In this document: one piece after another, positions 1-5,983 of the stretch | Layout of the letters: the number at the start of each line of letters is the position of its first letter | Numbering within the stretch: the stretch's first letter is position 1 | Origin: Betaproteobacteria bacterium | GTDB lineage: Bacteria > Pseudomonadota > Gammaproteobacteria > Burkholderiales > Burkholderiaceae_E | NCBI GenBank assembly: GCA_009922405.1 | Contig: RFVZ01000060.1 | Coordinates: 1 to 11,458 of the forward strand | Direction: 5' to 3' | DNA length: 11,458 nt | Made by a program: the position numbers and the translations under genes | The notes under the pieces: generated by a model | What the model was told of the DNA's origin: nothing | Database searches by the model: none | The model's input: the letters and a program-made list of their open reading frames with translations, nothing else

Positions 1-773
1 AAATCGTACGATGCGCCGGCGACCACCTCACGCACCCGTAGGCCCGGCGTAACGTCGACCTGGCCACAGGCGGCATTCGCTCTAAGGGGCCCCATTTCGT
101 AGGCAAGGCGGCCACCGTAGTAGCGTCCAAGGCGTTCCGCCGAGGTGAGGCTTTCGGTGATCTGCGAGCCGCCCACGACGCTGGTGGAGGTGCCAGTCGA
201 GGAAGCGCCCCCAAAACTCCCAGCCGCTTCGCCGCTAAAGCCCTGGACTACTGGAGACCTGTAGAAGACCGCGTTGTCGACGCGCACGGTTGTGTAGCCA
301 AAGCCTTGTGTATTGCCCCAGTAACCGTGGCCCAGAAGGTCATTCAGGCCGGCTGCATTGTAGGTGGGTGTCGTGTCCCGTCCCAGACGGATTTGGCCGA
401 AATCGCCAGCCAGACCAACCGTGGCGATCCGGTCGAAGAGCCGGTTAGCTGGACCCCCTCGTTGACCGCCGGTGTCACTATTAAAACCAGACTCGAGGTC
501 GAAGACCGCCCGTAGGCCGCTGCCGAGATCTTCAGCACCGCGAAAGCCGAGCCGGCTCGTCGAAGCGACGCCTGTCGAGAGAATGCCCGATCGATCGGTA
601 CCGGTACTTGCCCAGCTGACGCCCGTATCAATAAGTCCGTATAAGTTAAGGCTAGATTGCGCTTGAGCGCTCAGGGGCGAGGTGAGGAGACTGCTGATGC
701 TGATGCTGATGCCGATGGCTGCGATGGCGGCGGGACTTGCTTTGAGGGGGCCTGCTATATAAGACTGCTTCAT
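1..773 (-). CDS. Gram-negative trimeric porin, C-terminus cut by window edge
   Basis: Reading the minus strand from an ATG at 773-771 gives 257 uninterrupted codons that run off the left edge. Residues 1-38 look like a signal peptide: Lys2 and Lys11, a hydrophobic Ala/Ile/Ser core, and a probable cleavage after Ala-Gln-Ala (36-38). The mature part starts with a typical first beta strand (SLNLYGLIDTGVSW). It continues with the porin hallmarks SRLGFRGAEDLGSGLRAVFD, LESGF and FGQIRLGRDTTPTY, as in the Burkholderiales general porin family (Gram-negative porin, 16-stranded trimeric barrel). Its expected role is passive diffusion of small hydrophilic solutes across the outer membrane. A GGAG ribosome site lies at 784-787, 10 nt before the ATG. 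About 100-130 residues should lie outside the window. Substrate specificity cannot be read. The six-base repeat in its signal peptide is listed separately. Confidence 0.9.
   Translation of the reverse strand, partial: MKQSYIAGPLKASPAAIAAIGISISISSLLTSPLSAQAQSSLNLYGLIDTGVSWASTGTDRSGILSTGVASTSRLGFRGAEDLGSGLRAVFDLESGFNSDTGGQRGGPANRLFDRIATVGLAGDFGQIRLGRDTTPTYNAAGLNDLLGHGYWGNTQGFGYTTVRVDNAVFYRSPVVQGFSGEAAGSFGGASSTGTSTSVVGGSQITESLTSAERLGRYYGGRLAYEMGPLRANAACGQVDVTPGLRVREVVAGASYD
694..717. repeat. Short tandem hexamer repeat inside porin signal peptide
   Basis: Three perfect copies of CTGATG (694-711) and a fourth with one change (CCGATG, 712-717) lie head to tail. On the coding (minus) strand they encode alternating Ile-Gly/Ser residues in the hydrophobic core of the porin signal peptide. 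The unit is six bases, so gain or loss of a copy would keep the frame and change the core by two residues. Confidence 0.75.
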
Positions 774-1024
774 GCCGTTGGATCTCCAGAGGTTGGATCG
801 GTTGTGCTGCTTCAGTCGATGGCAGTGCTACGCTTGCGATGAGCAGTCTGAAGCCGCGGTCATGCCCGGCCCCGGGCATTGGCGACTGTGTGGATCAGTT
901 GGCAGAACCTTGTCTTTCTTGAGCCACAAACGCGACCATGAGTTGGGCAGACTGCGGGCCCACAGGCTGAAGGCCCTCATGCGGAGTCTCAAGGGCCCGA
1001 GCGCAGACATTTCAGGGAGTTCGG
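774..1024. other. Divergent intergenic region between porin and coq7
   Basis: This 251-bp spacer must hold the promoters of both the porin (minus) and coq7 (plus). I see the two ribosome sites (GGAG 784-787 on minus, AGGGAG 1014-1019 on plus) and a near-perfect palindrome at 862-879, with 8-bp arms ATGCCCGG and CCGGGCAT around CC. I could not identify a convincing -35/-10 pair on either strand, nor a coding region. The palindrome could be an operator. It has no following T tract, so it does not look like an intrinsic terminator. Confidence 0.5.
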
Positions 1025-1663
1025 ATGCGACAGACCAGTGGAATCGATCAGATGTTGGCTGTGATGGGGCGGGCGCTGGCAACCTTAGGCGGGCAGCCGT
1101 TGGCGTCGCGCTCGAGTCCTGCAGAGGGGTTACGCGATGCGGCTGAACTTTCCCCGGAACAGCGCCGGCATGCGGGTGCGCTGATGCGGGTCAATCATGT
1201 CGGCGAGGTTTGTGCTCAGGCGCTCTATGAGGGCCAGGCGCTGTTTGCCCGTGATCCGGCGGTGCGGCAACTCTTAAATCACTCCGCGCTCGAAGAAGGC
1301 GATCATCTCGCCTGGACCCGCGATCGGCTTGATCAACTGGGCGCGCGTCCGTCGCTGCTGAACCCGTTGTGGTTTGCGGGGGCGTTTGTGATGGGTGCGG
1401 TTGCTTCTCGATTGGGCGATCCGGTGAGCCTCGGCTTTTTGTCGGAGACCGAGCGTCAGGTCGAGCAGCACCTGGCGGGGCATCTTGAGAAGTTGCCGCC
1501 GGAGGATCTCAAGTCGCGGGCAATCGTGGCTCAGATGCGAATCGACGAGGCACGGCACGCTCGCGATGCCGAGAATCAAGGGGCGGTGCCTCCCCCGGCG
1601 CCTGTGGCGAAGGCCATGCGAACGGTCGCTCAGGTAATGACCAGGACCGCCTACTACGTTTGA
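1025..1663 (+). CDS. coq7: Coq7-type di-iron ubiquinone hydroxylase
   Basis: The product is a 212-residue 3-demethoxyubiquinol 3-hydroxylase (2-polyprenyl-3-methyl-6-methoxy-1,4-benzoquinone monooxygenase), which adds the last ring hydroxyl in ubiquinone synthesis at the inner membrane. The ferritin-like di-iron ligands are all visible: Glu61 in RVNHVGEVCAQALYEG, Glu91 and His94 in EEGDH, Glu143 in ETERQVEQHL, and Glu175 and His178 in DEARHA. The central stretch around residues 110-135 (LLNPLWFAGAFVMGAV) is the hydrophobic segment expected for membrane contact. Length is normal for the bacterial Coq7 family. The ATG is supported by AGGGAG at 1014-1019. It is the bacterial alternative to the flavin enzyme UbiF. 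No plus-strand terminator follows; the strong hairpin just downstream has its T tract on the other strand. Confidence 0.96.
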   Translation: MRQTSGIDQMLAVMGRALATLGGQPLASRSSPAEGLRDAAELSPEQRRHAGALMRVNHVGEVCAQALYEGQALFARDPAVRQLLNHSALEEGDHLAWTRDRLDQLGARPSLLNPLWFAGAFVMGAVASRLGDPVSLGFLSETERQVEQHLAGHLEKLPPEDLKSRAIVAQMRIDEARHARDAENQGAVPPPAPVAKAMRTVAQVMTRTAYYV

Positions 1664-1669
1664 TCGGGC

Positions 1670-1699
1670 AAAAAAAACCCGAGGGGTTAACCTCGGGTT
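1670..1699 (-). terminator. Rho-independent terminator, minus strand
   Basis: A perfect 9-bp stem (1691-1699 with 1676-1684; AACCCGAGG/CCTCGGGTT) with a 6-nt loop is followed on the minus strand by a T tract (the A run at 1670-1677 on plus). On the plus strand the stem is followed by GAATCCACC, with no T tract. It is therefore oriented for minus-strand transcription and is not a coq7 terminator. Confidence 0.88.
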
Positions 1700-1757
1700 G
1701 AATCCACCTGTTGAGGAGGGTGGAGGAGACACTGGGGGGCTCGAAGCTCAAACCCAT
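1670..1757 (-). ncRNA. Candidate trans-acting small RNA with anti-Shine-Dalgarno loop
   Basis: A complete small-RNA cassette can be read on the minus strand between coq7 and the OsmC gene. A sigma70-like promoter (1765-1793) predicts a start near 1757. The RNA then folds by eye into three elements. The first is a 5' hairpin (7 pairs including two G-U, 1749-1755 with 1737-1743, loop 1744-1748). The second is a hairpin with stem UCCACC/GGUGGA (1719-1724 with 1703-1708) whose 10-nt loop is CUCCUCAACA. The third is a 9-bp terminator hairpin ending in a U tract at about 1670. Unpaired CUCC just before the middle hairpin and CUCCUC in its loop are complementary to ribosome binding sites, a known mode of small-RNA repression. 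I do not recognise the family. No open reading frame fits inside it: the frame opened by its first AUG crosses the terminator and runs antisense to coq7. Confidence 0.65.
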
Positions 1758-1764
1758 GGGTCAA

Positions 1765-1793
1765 ACTATAGCGCGGGATTTGTTGCAACGCAA
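1765..1793 (-). promoter_or_regulatory. Sigma70-type promoter of the candidate small RNA
   Basis: On the minus strand TTGCGT (1793-1788) and TATAGT (1770-1765) are separated by exactly 17 nt. The -10 matches consensus at five of six positions; the -35 keeps TTG. An A tract just upstream on the same strand (1806-1801) resembles an UP element and could compensate for the weak -35. The predicted start is near 1757. Confidence 0.6.
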
Positions 1794-1894
1794 GAAACTG
1801 TTTTTTGACGGGCTGCCCTCAATTTTTGGCTATCTGGGCGGAAGATTTGTTGCGGTGCGGATTCGACTCAACTAACTGATCAACGGAGGCCTCA

Positions 1895-2365
1895 ATGGAA
1901 TGTCAGGTGCGCTGGGGTGGTCCTGGTGGGATGAGCTTCGTGGCGGAAACCGGCAGCGGTCATGCCGTCATCATGGACGGAGCGGTCGAGGGAGGTGGAC
2001 GCAATCTTGGGCCGCGGCCGATGGAAATGATCCTGGCAGGGACGGGTGCCTGCACCGCCTATGACGTGGTGTTGATTCTGAAGCGCAGTGGAATGGACGT
2101 GCGTGGCTGTGATGTCCGGCTCGAGGCCGAACGAGCGCCCACCGACCCGAAGGTCTTCACCGCCATCAACGTGCACTTCACGGTCCGAGGGCGCCGATTA
2201 CGGGCCAACGTCGTCGAGCGAGCCGTTCAGGTCTCGCATGAGAAGTATTGCTCGGCGTCGGTCATGTTAGAGAAGACTGCCAAGATCACCCGATCGGTCG
2301 AGATCATCGACGACGAGACCTGGCAGCCAACGATGCCTGCATCGGCGCCTGCACTGACGCCCTGA
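1895..2365 (+). CDS. OsmC/Ohr-superfamily protein (YhfA-like)
   Basis: The protein has 156 residues and the OsmC fold signature. Two redox cysteines are in the expected places: Cys53 in LAGTGACTAYDVV at the start of the central helix, and Cys119 in HEKYCSASVML. Arg41 and Glu44 in GPRPMEMIL fit the conserved charged residues near the active site. Family members are thiol-dependent peroxidases acting on organic hydroperoxides, or cytosolic proteins of unknown role. The GPRPMEM...CTAYDVV pattern fits the YhfA-like branch better than Ohr, so peroxidase activity is inference. The ATG is supported by GGAGG at 1885-1889. The last 15 residues are a Pro/Ala-rich tail. Upstream, TTGACG at 1805-1810 could be a -35, but no well-spaced -10 was found. 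The next gene has its own promoter. Confidence 0.9.
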   Translation: MECQVRWGGPGGMSFVAETGSGHAVIMDGAVEGGGRNLGPRPMEMILAGTGACTAYDVVLILKRSGMDVRGCDVRLEAERAPTDPKVFTAINVHFTVRGRRLRANVVERAVQVSHEKYCSASVMLEKTAKITRSVEIIDDETWQPTMPASAPALTP

Positions 2366-2374
2366 CATTCTTAT

Positions 2375-2404
2375 TTGACTGCCAGTTGAGGACCCCGATA
2401 TACT
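2375..2404 (+). promoter_or_regulatory. Sigma70 promoter of rplM-rpsI
   Basis: TTGACT (2375-2380) and TATACT (2399-2404) are separated by 18 nt; each matches its consensus at five of six positions. The start would fall near 2411, giving a leader of about 29 nt before rplM. This is the strongest plus-strand promoter in the window by motif, as expected for ribosomal protein genes. It begins 9 bp after the OsmC stop codon. Confidence 0.82.
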
Positions 2405-2439
2405 TATCGGCTCACTTCAAAGTTTAAAGTTTTCGAGCA

Positions 2440-2868
2440 ATGAAAACCTTTTCGGCTAAATCCCATGAAGTCCGGCGCGACTGGTTTGTCGTTGACGCGG
2501 CAGACAAGGTGCTTGGACGCCTCGCGGCAGAGATCGCGCACCGACTGCGTGGCAAACACAAGCCCGAATTCACACCGCACGTCGATACGGGGGACTTCAT
2601 TGTCGTGGTTAACGCGGCCCAGATTCGCGTGACCGGCAACAAGGCGCTCGATAAAAAGTACTACCGTCACAGTGGCTACCCAGGCGGTATTTCCGAAACC
2701 AATTTCACCAACATGCAGGCCCGCTTCCCCGGTCGCGCGCTCGAAAAAGCGGTGAAAGGCATGTTGCCAAAGGGCCCGCTGGGCTATGCAATGATCAAGA
2801 AGCTCAAGGTCTACGCCGAAGGTGATCATCCGCATGCCGCACAGCAGCCTCAAGCGCTCGAGATCTGA
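2440..2868 (+). CDS. rplM: 50S ribosomal protein L13
   Basis: The 142-residue product matches bacterial L13 from end to end. It starts [20 protein letters not shown], continues with [20 protein letters not shown], contains the [11 protein letters not shown] strand and the [10 protein letters not shown] motif, and closes with the [24 protein letters not shown] region. L13 is an early-assembly protein that binds 23S rRNA in the large subunit. It is the first gene of the rplM-rpsI unit, 14 nt before rpsI. The ribosome site is weak: the AU-rich leader just before the ATG has only a GAG-like match. That is a common feature of highly expressed genes with unstructured leaders. Codon use is clean, with no oddity. 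Confidence 0.98.
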   Translation: MKTFSAKSHEVRRDWFVVDAADKVLGRLAAEIAHRLRGKHKPEFTPHVDTGDFIVVVNAAQIRVTGNKALDKKYYRHSGYPGGISETNFTNMQARFPGRALEKAVKGMLPKGPLGYAMIKKLKVYAEGDHPHAAQQPQALEI

Positions 2869-2882
2869 CGGGACGTATCTTC

Positions 2883-3275
2883 ATGATTGGTGAAAAAAAC
2901 TATGGCACCGGCCGCCGCAAGACGTCAGTGGCTCGGGTGTTCATGAAAAAAGGTAGTGGCCGTATCGTGATCAACGGTAAGCCGATTGACGAATACTTCG
3001 CCCGCGAAACCGGTCGGATGGTGGCTCGTCAGCCACTCGAACTGACTGGCAACCTGCATCTGTTCGATATTCAAATCAACGTGCATGGCGGTGGTGAATC
3101 GGGCCAGGCGGGTGCGGTTCGCCACGGTATTACACGGGCACTGATCGATTACGACGCGACGCTCAAACCACAGCTGTCCGCGGCTGGGCTGGTTACGCGC
3201 GATGCGCGCGAAGTTGAACGGAAAAAAGTCGGTCTGCGTAAGGCACGCCGTCGGAAGCAGTTCTCCAAACGTTAA
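2883..3275 (+). CDS. rpsI: 30S ribosomal protein S9
   Basis: The product is 130 residues and matches S9 throughout. The diagnostic start is [20 protein letters not shown]; the middle holds [19 protein letters not shown]; the basic tail is [17 protein letters not shown]. The tail reaches into the decoding centre and touches P-site tRNA in known ribosome structures. It is cotranscribed with rplM (14-nt gap). A TTG start for argC follows only 11 nt after its stop, so the ribosomal transcript probably continues into arginine synthesis. Confidence 0.98.
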   Translation: MIGEKNYGTGRRKTSVARVFMKKGSGRIVINGKPIDEYFARETGRMVARQPLELTGNLHLFDIQINVHGGGESGQAGAVRHGITRALIDYDATLKPQLSAAGLVTRDAREVERKKVGLRKARRRKQFSKR

Positions 3276-3286
3276 TCTCGGCCGCC

Positions 3287-4333
3287 TTGATCCGAATCGG
3301 TATCGTTGGCGGCACGGGATATACCGGTGTCGAGTTGCTGCGTCTATTGGCGCAGCACCCCCACGCAGAGCTTCGCGTAATCACTTCCCGCACCGAGGCA
3401 GGGCTCCCTGTCTCAGCGATGTTCCCGAATCTCCGGGGTCACGCCCGGGTTGCCAATCTGGCATTCTCCGCGCCCGATGATGGCGCGCTGCAGGGCTGCG
3501 ATGTGGTTTTCTTCGCGACTCCGCACGGGGTTGCGATGGCGCAGGCGCCCGCCTTACTGGAAGCCGACGTCAAAGTAATTGATCTTGCGGCCGACTTTCG
3601 CCTCAAGGACCCCGCCGTGTTCGCTCAGTGGTATGGCATGGCACATACCCAGACCGCTCTGTTGGCCGAGGCGGTATACGGTCTCCCAGAAGTCAACCGC
3701 GCGGCAATTCGAACTGCGCGCCTGGTGGGGTTGCCGGGATGTTACCCAACGTCCGTCCAATTGGGTTTGTTGCCGGTGCTCGAGGCCAACCTCGTCGATT
3801 GTCAGACGCTGATTGCCAATTGCGCGTCGGGGGTCTCTGGGGCGGGACGCAAAGCTGAGATTGGTACCTTGCTCGCCGAGGCTGCTGATAATTTTAAGGC
3901 CTATGGTGTGGCGGGGCATCGTCATGCGCCTGAGATCACGCAAGGCTTGACTGCGATTGCTGGGCGCTCGGTACAGATTCAATTTGTCCCGCATCTGGTG
4001 CCGATGATCCGCGGGATTCATTCAACGCTGTACGCGCGGGTCTTGCCAACGGCTCGTGAGGTGGATTTTCAGGCGCTCTACGAGGCGCGGTTTGCTGATG
4101 AGCCATTCGTGGATGTCATGCCGCCCGGTTCAACGCCAGAGACGCGTTCGGTGCGCGCATCCAATATGGTTCGAATCGCGGTGCATCGGCCCGCCGGCAC
4201 GGATTTACTGATCGTGCTGGTGGTCGAAGACAATCTGGTCAAAGGGGCTGCCGGGCAGGCAGTGCAGGTGATGAATCTGCTATTTGACCTGGAAGAGACC
4301 GCTGGCCTGACGCAATTGCCGATTTCGCCCTGA
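3287..4333 (+). CDS. argC: N-acetyl-gamma-glutamyl-phosphate reductase
   Basis: This 348-residue enzyme reduces N-acetylglutamyl phosphate with NADPH in the third step of arginine (ornithine) synthesis, in the cytoplasm. The N-terminal nucleotide-binding motif [17 protein letters not shown] (residues 5-21) is intact. The catalytic cysteine is Cys152 in [13 protein letters not shown], and the conserved histidine region is HRHAPEI (211-217). Length and C-terminus are those of the long bacterial ArgC type 1. The start is TTG at 3287, the only start that gives the family's usual N-terminus. No Shine-Dalgarno match precedes it, and the gap to rpsI is 11 nt, so translation may be coupled to rpsI. 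No terminator separates the two genes. Confidence 0.96.
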   Translation: MIRIGIVGGTGYTGVELLRLLAQHPHAELRVITSRTEAGLPVSAMFPNLRGHARVANLAFSAPDDGALQGCDVVFFATPHGVAMAQAPALLEADVKVIDLAADFRLKDPAVFAQWYGMAHTQTALLAEAVYGLPEVNRAAIRTARLVGLPGCYPTSVQLGLLPVLEANLVDCQTLIANCASGVSGAGRKAEIGTLLAEAADNFKAYGVAGHRHAPEITQGLTAIAGRSVQIQFVPHLVPMIRGIHSTLYARVLPTAREVDFQALYEARFADEPFVDVMPPGSTPETRSVRASNMVRIAVHRPAGTDLLIVLVVEDNLVKGAAGQAVQVMNLLFDLEETAGLTQLPISP

Positions 4334-4441
4334 TGATTTTTCCCTGAGTCCTGGCGATGTCTGACCTTGTTGTCAACGCGGGTTCTCGGTTTCCCTTAGA
4401 CTCAGGTTTAACCTTCTTTTGGTCTGTAGGAGTTTCATGCG

Positions 4442-4819
4442 ATGAATGCGCTCGTTGAACCCGCGATCGCGGATGCAGCCACCGGTATGCCAGCCCCTCT
4501 AGTATTTACCGACAGTGCGGCGGGCAAGGTCCGCCTTTTGATTGAAGAGGAAGGCAACCCCGCGCTCAAATTGCGCGTGTTTGTGCAGGGTGGTGGTTGT
4601 TCAGGTTTTCAGTATGGATTTACGTTTGATGAAGTCATCAACGAAGACGATACGGTCATGGACAAGAATGGGGTTCAGTTGTTGATCGATGCCATGAGTT
4701 ATCAGTACCTCGTGGGCGCAGAAATCGACTACAAGGAAGATCTCGAAGGTTCACAGTTCGTGATTCGGAACCCAAATGCCACGACGACCTGTGGCTGCGG
4801 CTCGTCGTTTTCGGCCTGA
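4442..4819 (+). CDS. erpA: A-type iron-sulfur carrier/insertion protein ErpA
   Basis: The 125-residue protein is an A-type carrier that hands Fe-S clusters to target apoproteins. The three cluster-binding cysteines are present: Cys53 in [12 protein letters not shown], and Cys117 and Cys119 in TTCGCGSSF. The N-terminal 18 residues precede the core beginning [11 protein letters not shown]. ErpA is preferred over IscA because of the [11 protein letters not shown] ending, the N-terminal extension, and the absence of isc genes nearby; betaproteobacteria carry erpA beside argC. AGGAG at 4428-4432 lies 9 nt before the chosen ATG. A second ATG at 4437 opens a frame that stops after two codons and overlaps this start. 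The 108-bp upstream gap probably holds its promoter, but no clear -10 was found. Confidence 0.95.
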   Translation: MNALVEPAIADAATGMPAPLVFTDSAAGKVRLLIEEEGNPALKLRVFVQGGGCSGFQYGFTFDEVINEDDTVMDKNGVQLLIDAMSYQYLVGAEIDYKEDLEGSQFVIRNPNATTTCGCGSSFSA

Positions 4820-4826
4820 TCAGGCC
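4813..4826. other. Perfect 14-bp palindrome across the erpA stop codon
   Basis: GGCCTGATCAGGCC is a perfect palindrome that contains the erpA TGA and lies 9 bp from the end of the convergent anmK gene. It could form a short hairpin (5-bp stem, GATC loop) on either RNA, a minimal two-way transcription end. No real T tract follows on either side, so an intrinsic terminator is not well supported. Confidence 0.4.
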
Positions 4827-4834
4827 TTCAGCGT

Positions 4835-5983
4835 CTAGCCTAACAACGGTGCCGGCCAGACGGCACCCAGAATTCTGGCGCCCCGGGCTCCGGTGACGGT
4901 AGGTCTTCCGGCGGGGCGTTGTGTCATGCGCTCCCGAGCGAGCCAGGCGAAAGCCGCTGCTTCGACTGCGTGTGCGGGCAGCCCAAGCGCATCAGTGGTG
5001 CTTACTGGCGTTGGCGCACAAAGAGAGCGGATAGCGCGCATCAGTGCGCTGTTTCGGGCGCCACCGCCACAGACATAAATCGAATCCGCGCCCAGGCAGG
5101 CGCGGTGGACAGTCTCAGCCGTCAGCCCGACGAGAGTCGCTTGCACGTCGACCGGATTTTCATGACCGTTCAGGCGGTCTTCGAGCCACCGCAATCCAAA
5201 CAGGTCGCGACCCGTGCTGCGTGGGGCCGGTAACGAAAACCACGGCTCGGCCAGACACCGCCCCAGTAGATCCGGAATCACAATGCCCTGCATCCCCCAG
5301 CCGCCGTCTTCATCAAAGACCGCACCGGTGTGGCGATGGCACCATGCATCAAGCAGCAGGTTGCCCGGCCCGGTATCGTGGCCACTAACACCGCCCAATC
5401 CGTCCAGCCGGGTGACATTACCGATACCGCCCAGATTTACGATCGCTCGGGCCCTGCCAGGTGCATCAAAAAGCGCGGCATGGAAGGCGGGAACGAGCGG
5501 GGCGCCCTGGCCGCCTGCAGCGACGTCGGCCGATCGAAAGTCTGCAACGACGTCGATCCCGCTCTGTTCAGCGAGGCGCGCCGGGGCAAGTAACTGCAGT
5601 GTGTAGCCGAGTTCCGGACGATGACGAACGGTCTGACCGTGCGCGCCAAGACCCTTGATGTCCTGCGGTCGCAAACCTGCGGTCGCAACCAGTTCGGCGA
5701 CGACCTCCGCATACAGATCGGTCAACTGGATGGCTGCCAGTGCCGCACGAGATAACTCGTCAGGCCCCGGTGTCTGGAGGGCGAATAGTTGCTCACGCAG
5801 AGTCCCTACCAGATGACGGCTGGAAAAGCCGATGGCATGCAGCTGGAGCGGGGGGGAGCTAAGGGCGTCGGGCTGGGGCCTGTCAGTGAATTCAACGAGG
5901 AGCCCATCGACCCCATCGAGACTGGTGCCAGACATTAGCCCGATATACGGGCCGCGTTCAAGCGAGCGAAGTGATCCCGTCAC
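4835..5983 (-). CDS. anmK: Anhydro-N-acetylmuramic acid kinase
   Basis: The 382-residue kinase cleaves the 1,6-anhydro ring of anhydro-MurNAc and phosphorylates it to MurNAc-6-phosphate with ATP, in cytoplasmic recycling of peptidoglycan fragments. Family motifs are intact: the phosphate loop GLMSGTSLDGVDGLLVEF (residues 15-32), GAHGQTVRHRP, VNLGGIGNVTRL, GHDTGPGNLLLDAW with the ligand aspartates, and YVCGGGARNSAL. The start is GTG at 5983, overlapping the stop of the upstream M23 peptidase gene as GTGA. This tight coupling fits a shared job: the peptidase acts on murein and AnmK salvages the released sugar. It ends facing erpA, 15 bp away. No intrinsic terminator is visible after its stop. 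Confidence 0.95.
   Translation of the reverse strand: MTGSLRSLERGPYIGLMSGTSLDGVDGLLVEFTDRPQPDALSSPPLQLHAIGFSSRHLVGTLREQLFALQTPGPDELSRAALAAIQLTDLYAEVVAELVATAGLRPQDIKGLGAHGQTVRHRPELGYTLQLLAPARLAEQSGIDVVADFRSADVAAGGQGAPLVPAFHAALFDAPGRARAIVNLGGIGNVTRLDGLGGVSGHDTGPGNLLLDAWCHRHTGAVFDEDGGWGMQGIVIPDLLGRCLAEPWFSLPAPRSTGRDLFGLRWLEDRLNGHENPVDVQATLVGLTAETVHRACLGADSIYVCGGGARNSALMRAIRSLCAPTPVSTTDALGLPAHAVEAAAFAWLARERMTQRPAGRPTVTGARGARILGAVWPAPLLG

Noticed and set aside
344..631. Minus-strand frame of 95 codons
   Set aside because: It is out of frame inside the porin gene, whose own frame is uninterrupted and carries clear porin motifs.
772..1146. Plus-strand frame of 124 codons across the porin-coq7 gap
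   Set aside because: It overlaps coq7 in another frame, has no ribosome site and shows no family pattern; the composition looks like random GC-rich sequence.
1509..1757. Minus-strand frame of 82 codons beginning with an ATG at the predicted start of the small RNA
   Set aside because: It crosses the terminator and runs antisense through the well-supported end of coq7; it has no ribosome site and no recognisable family pattern.
4343..4406. Inverted repeat CCTGAGTC/GACTCAGG upstream of erpA
   Set aside because: The arms are 8 bp and 48 nt apart; a match of this size is plausible by chance in a 100-bp region.
4399..4430. Possible IscR site before erpA
   Set aside because: Some CC/GG half-sites are present, but they do not fit the spacing of the known type 1 or type 2 IscR motifs.
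5214..5606. Plus-strand frame of 130 codons inside anmK
   Set aside because: It is antisense to anmK, whose motifs are intact along the whole length.
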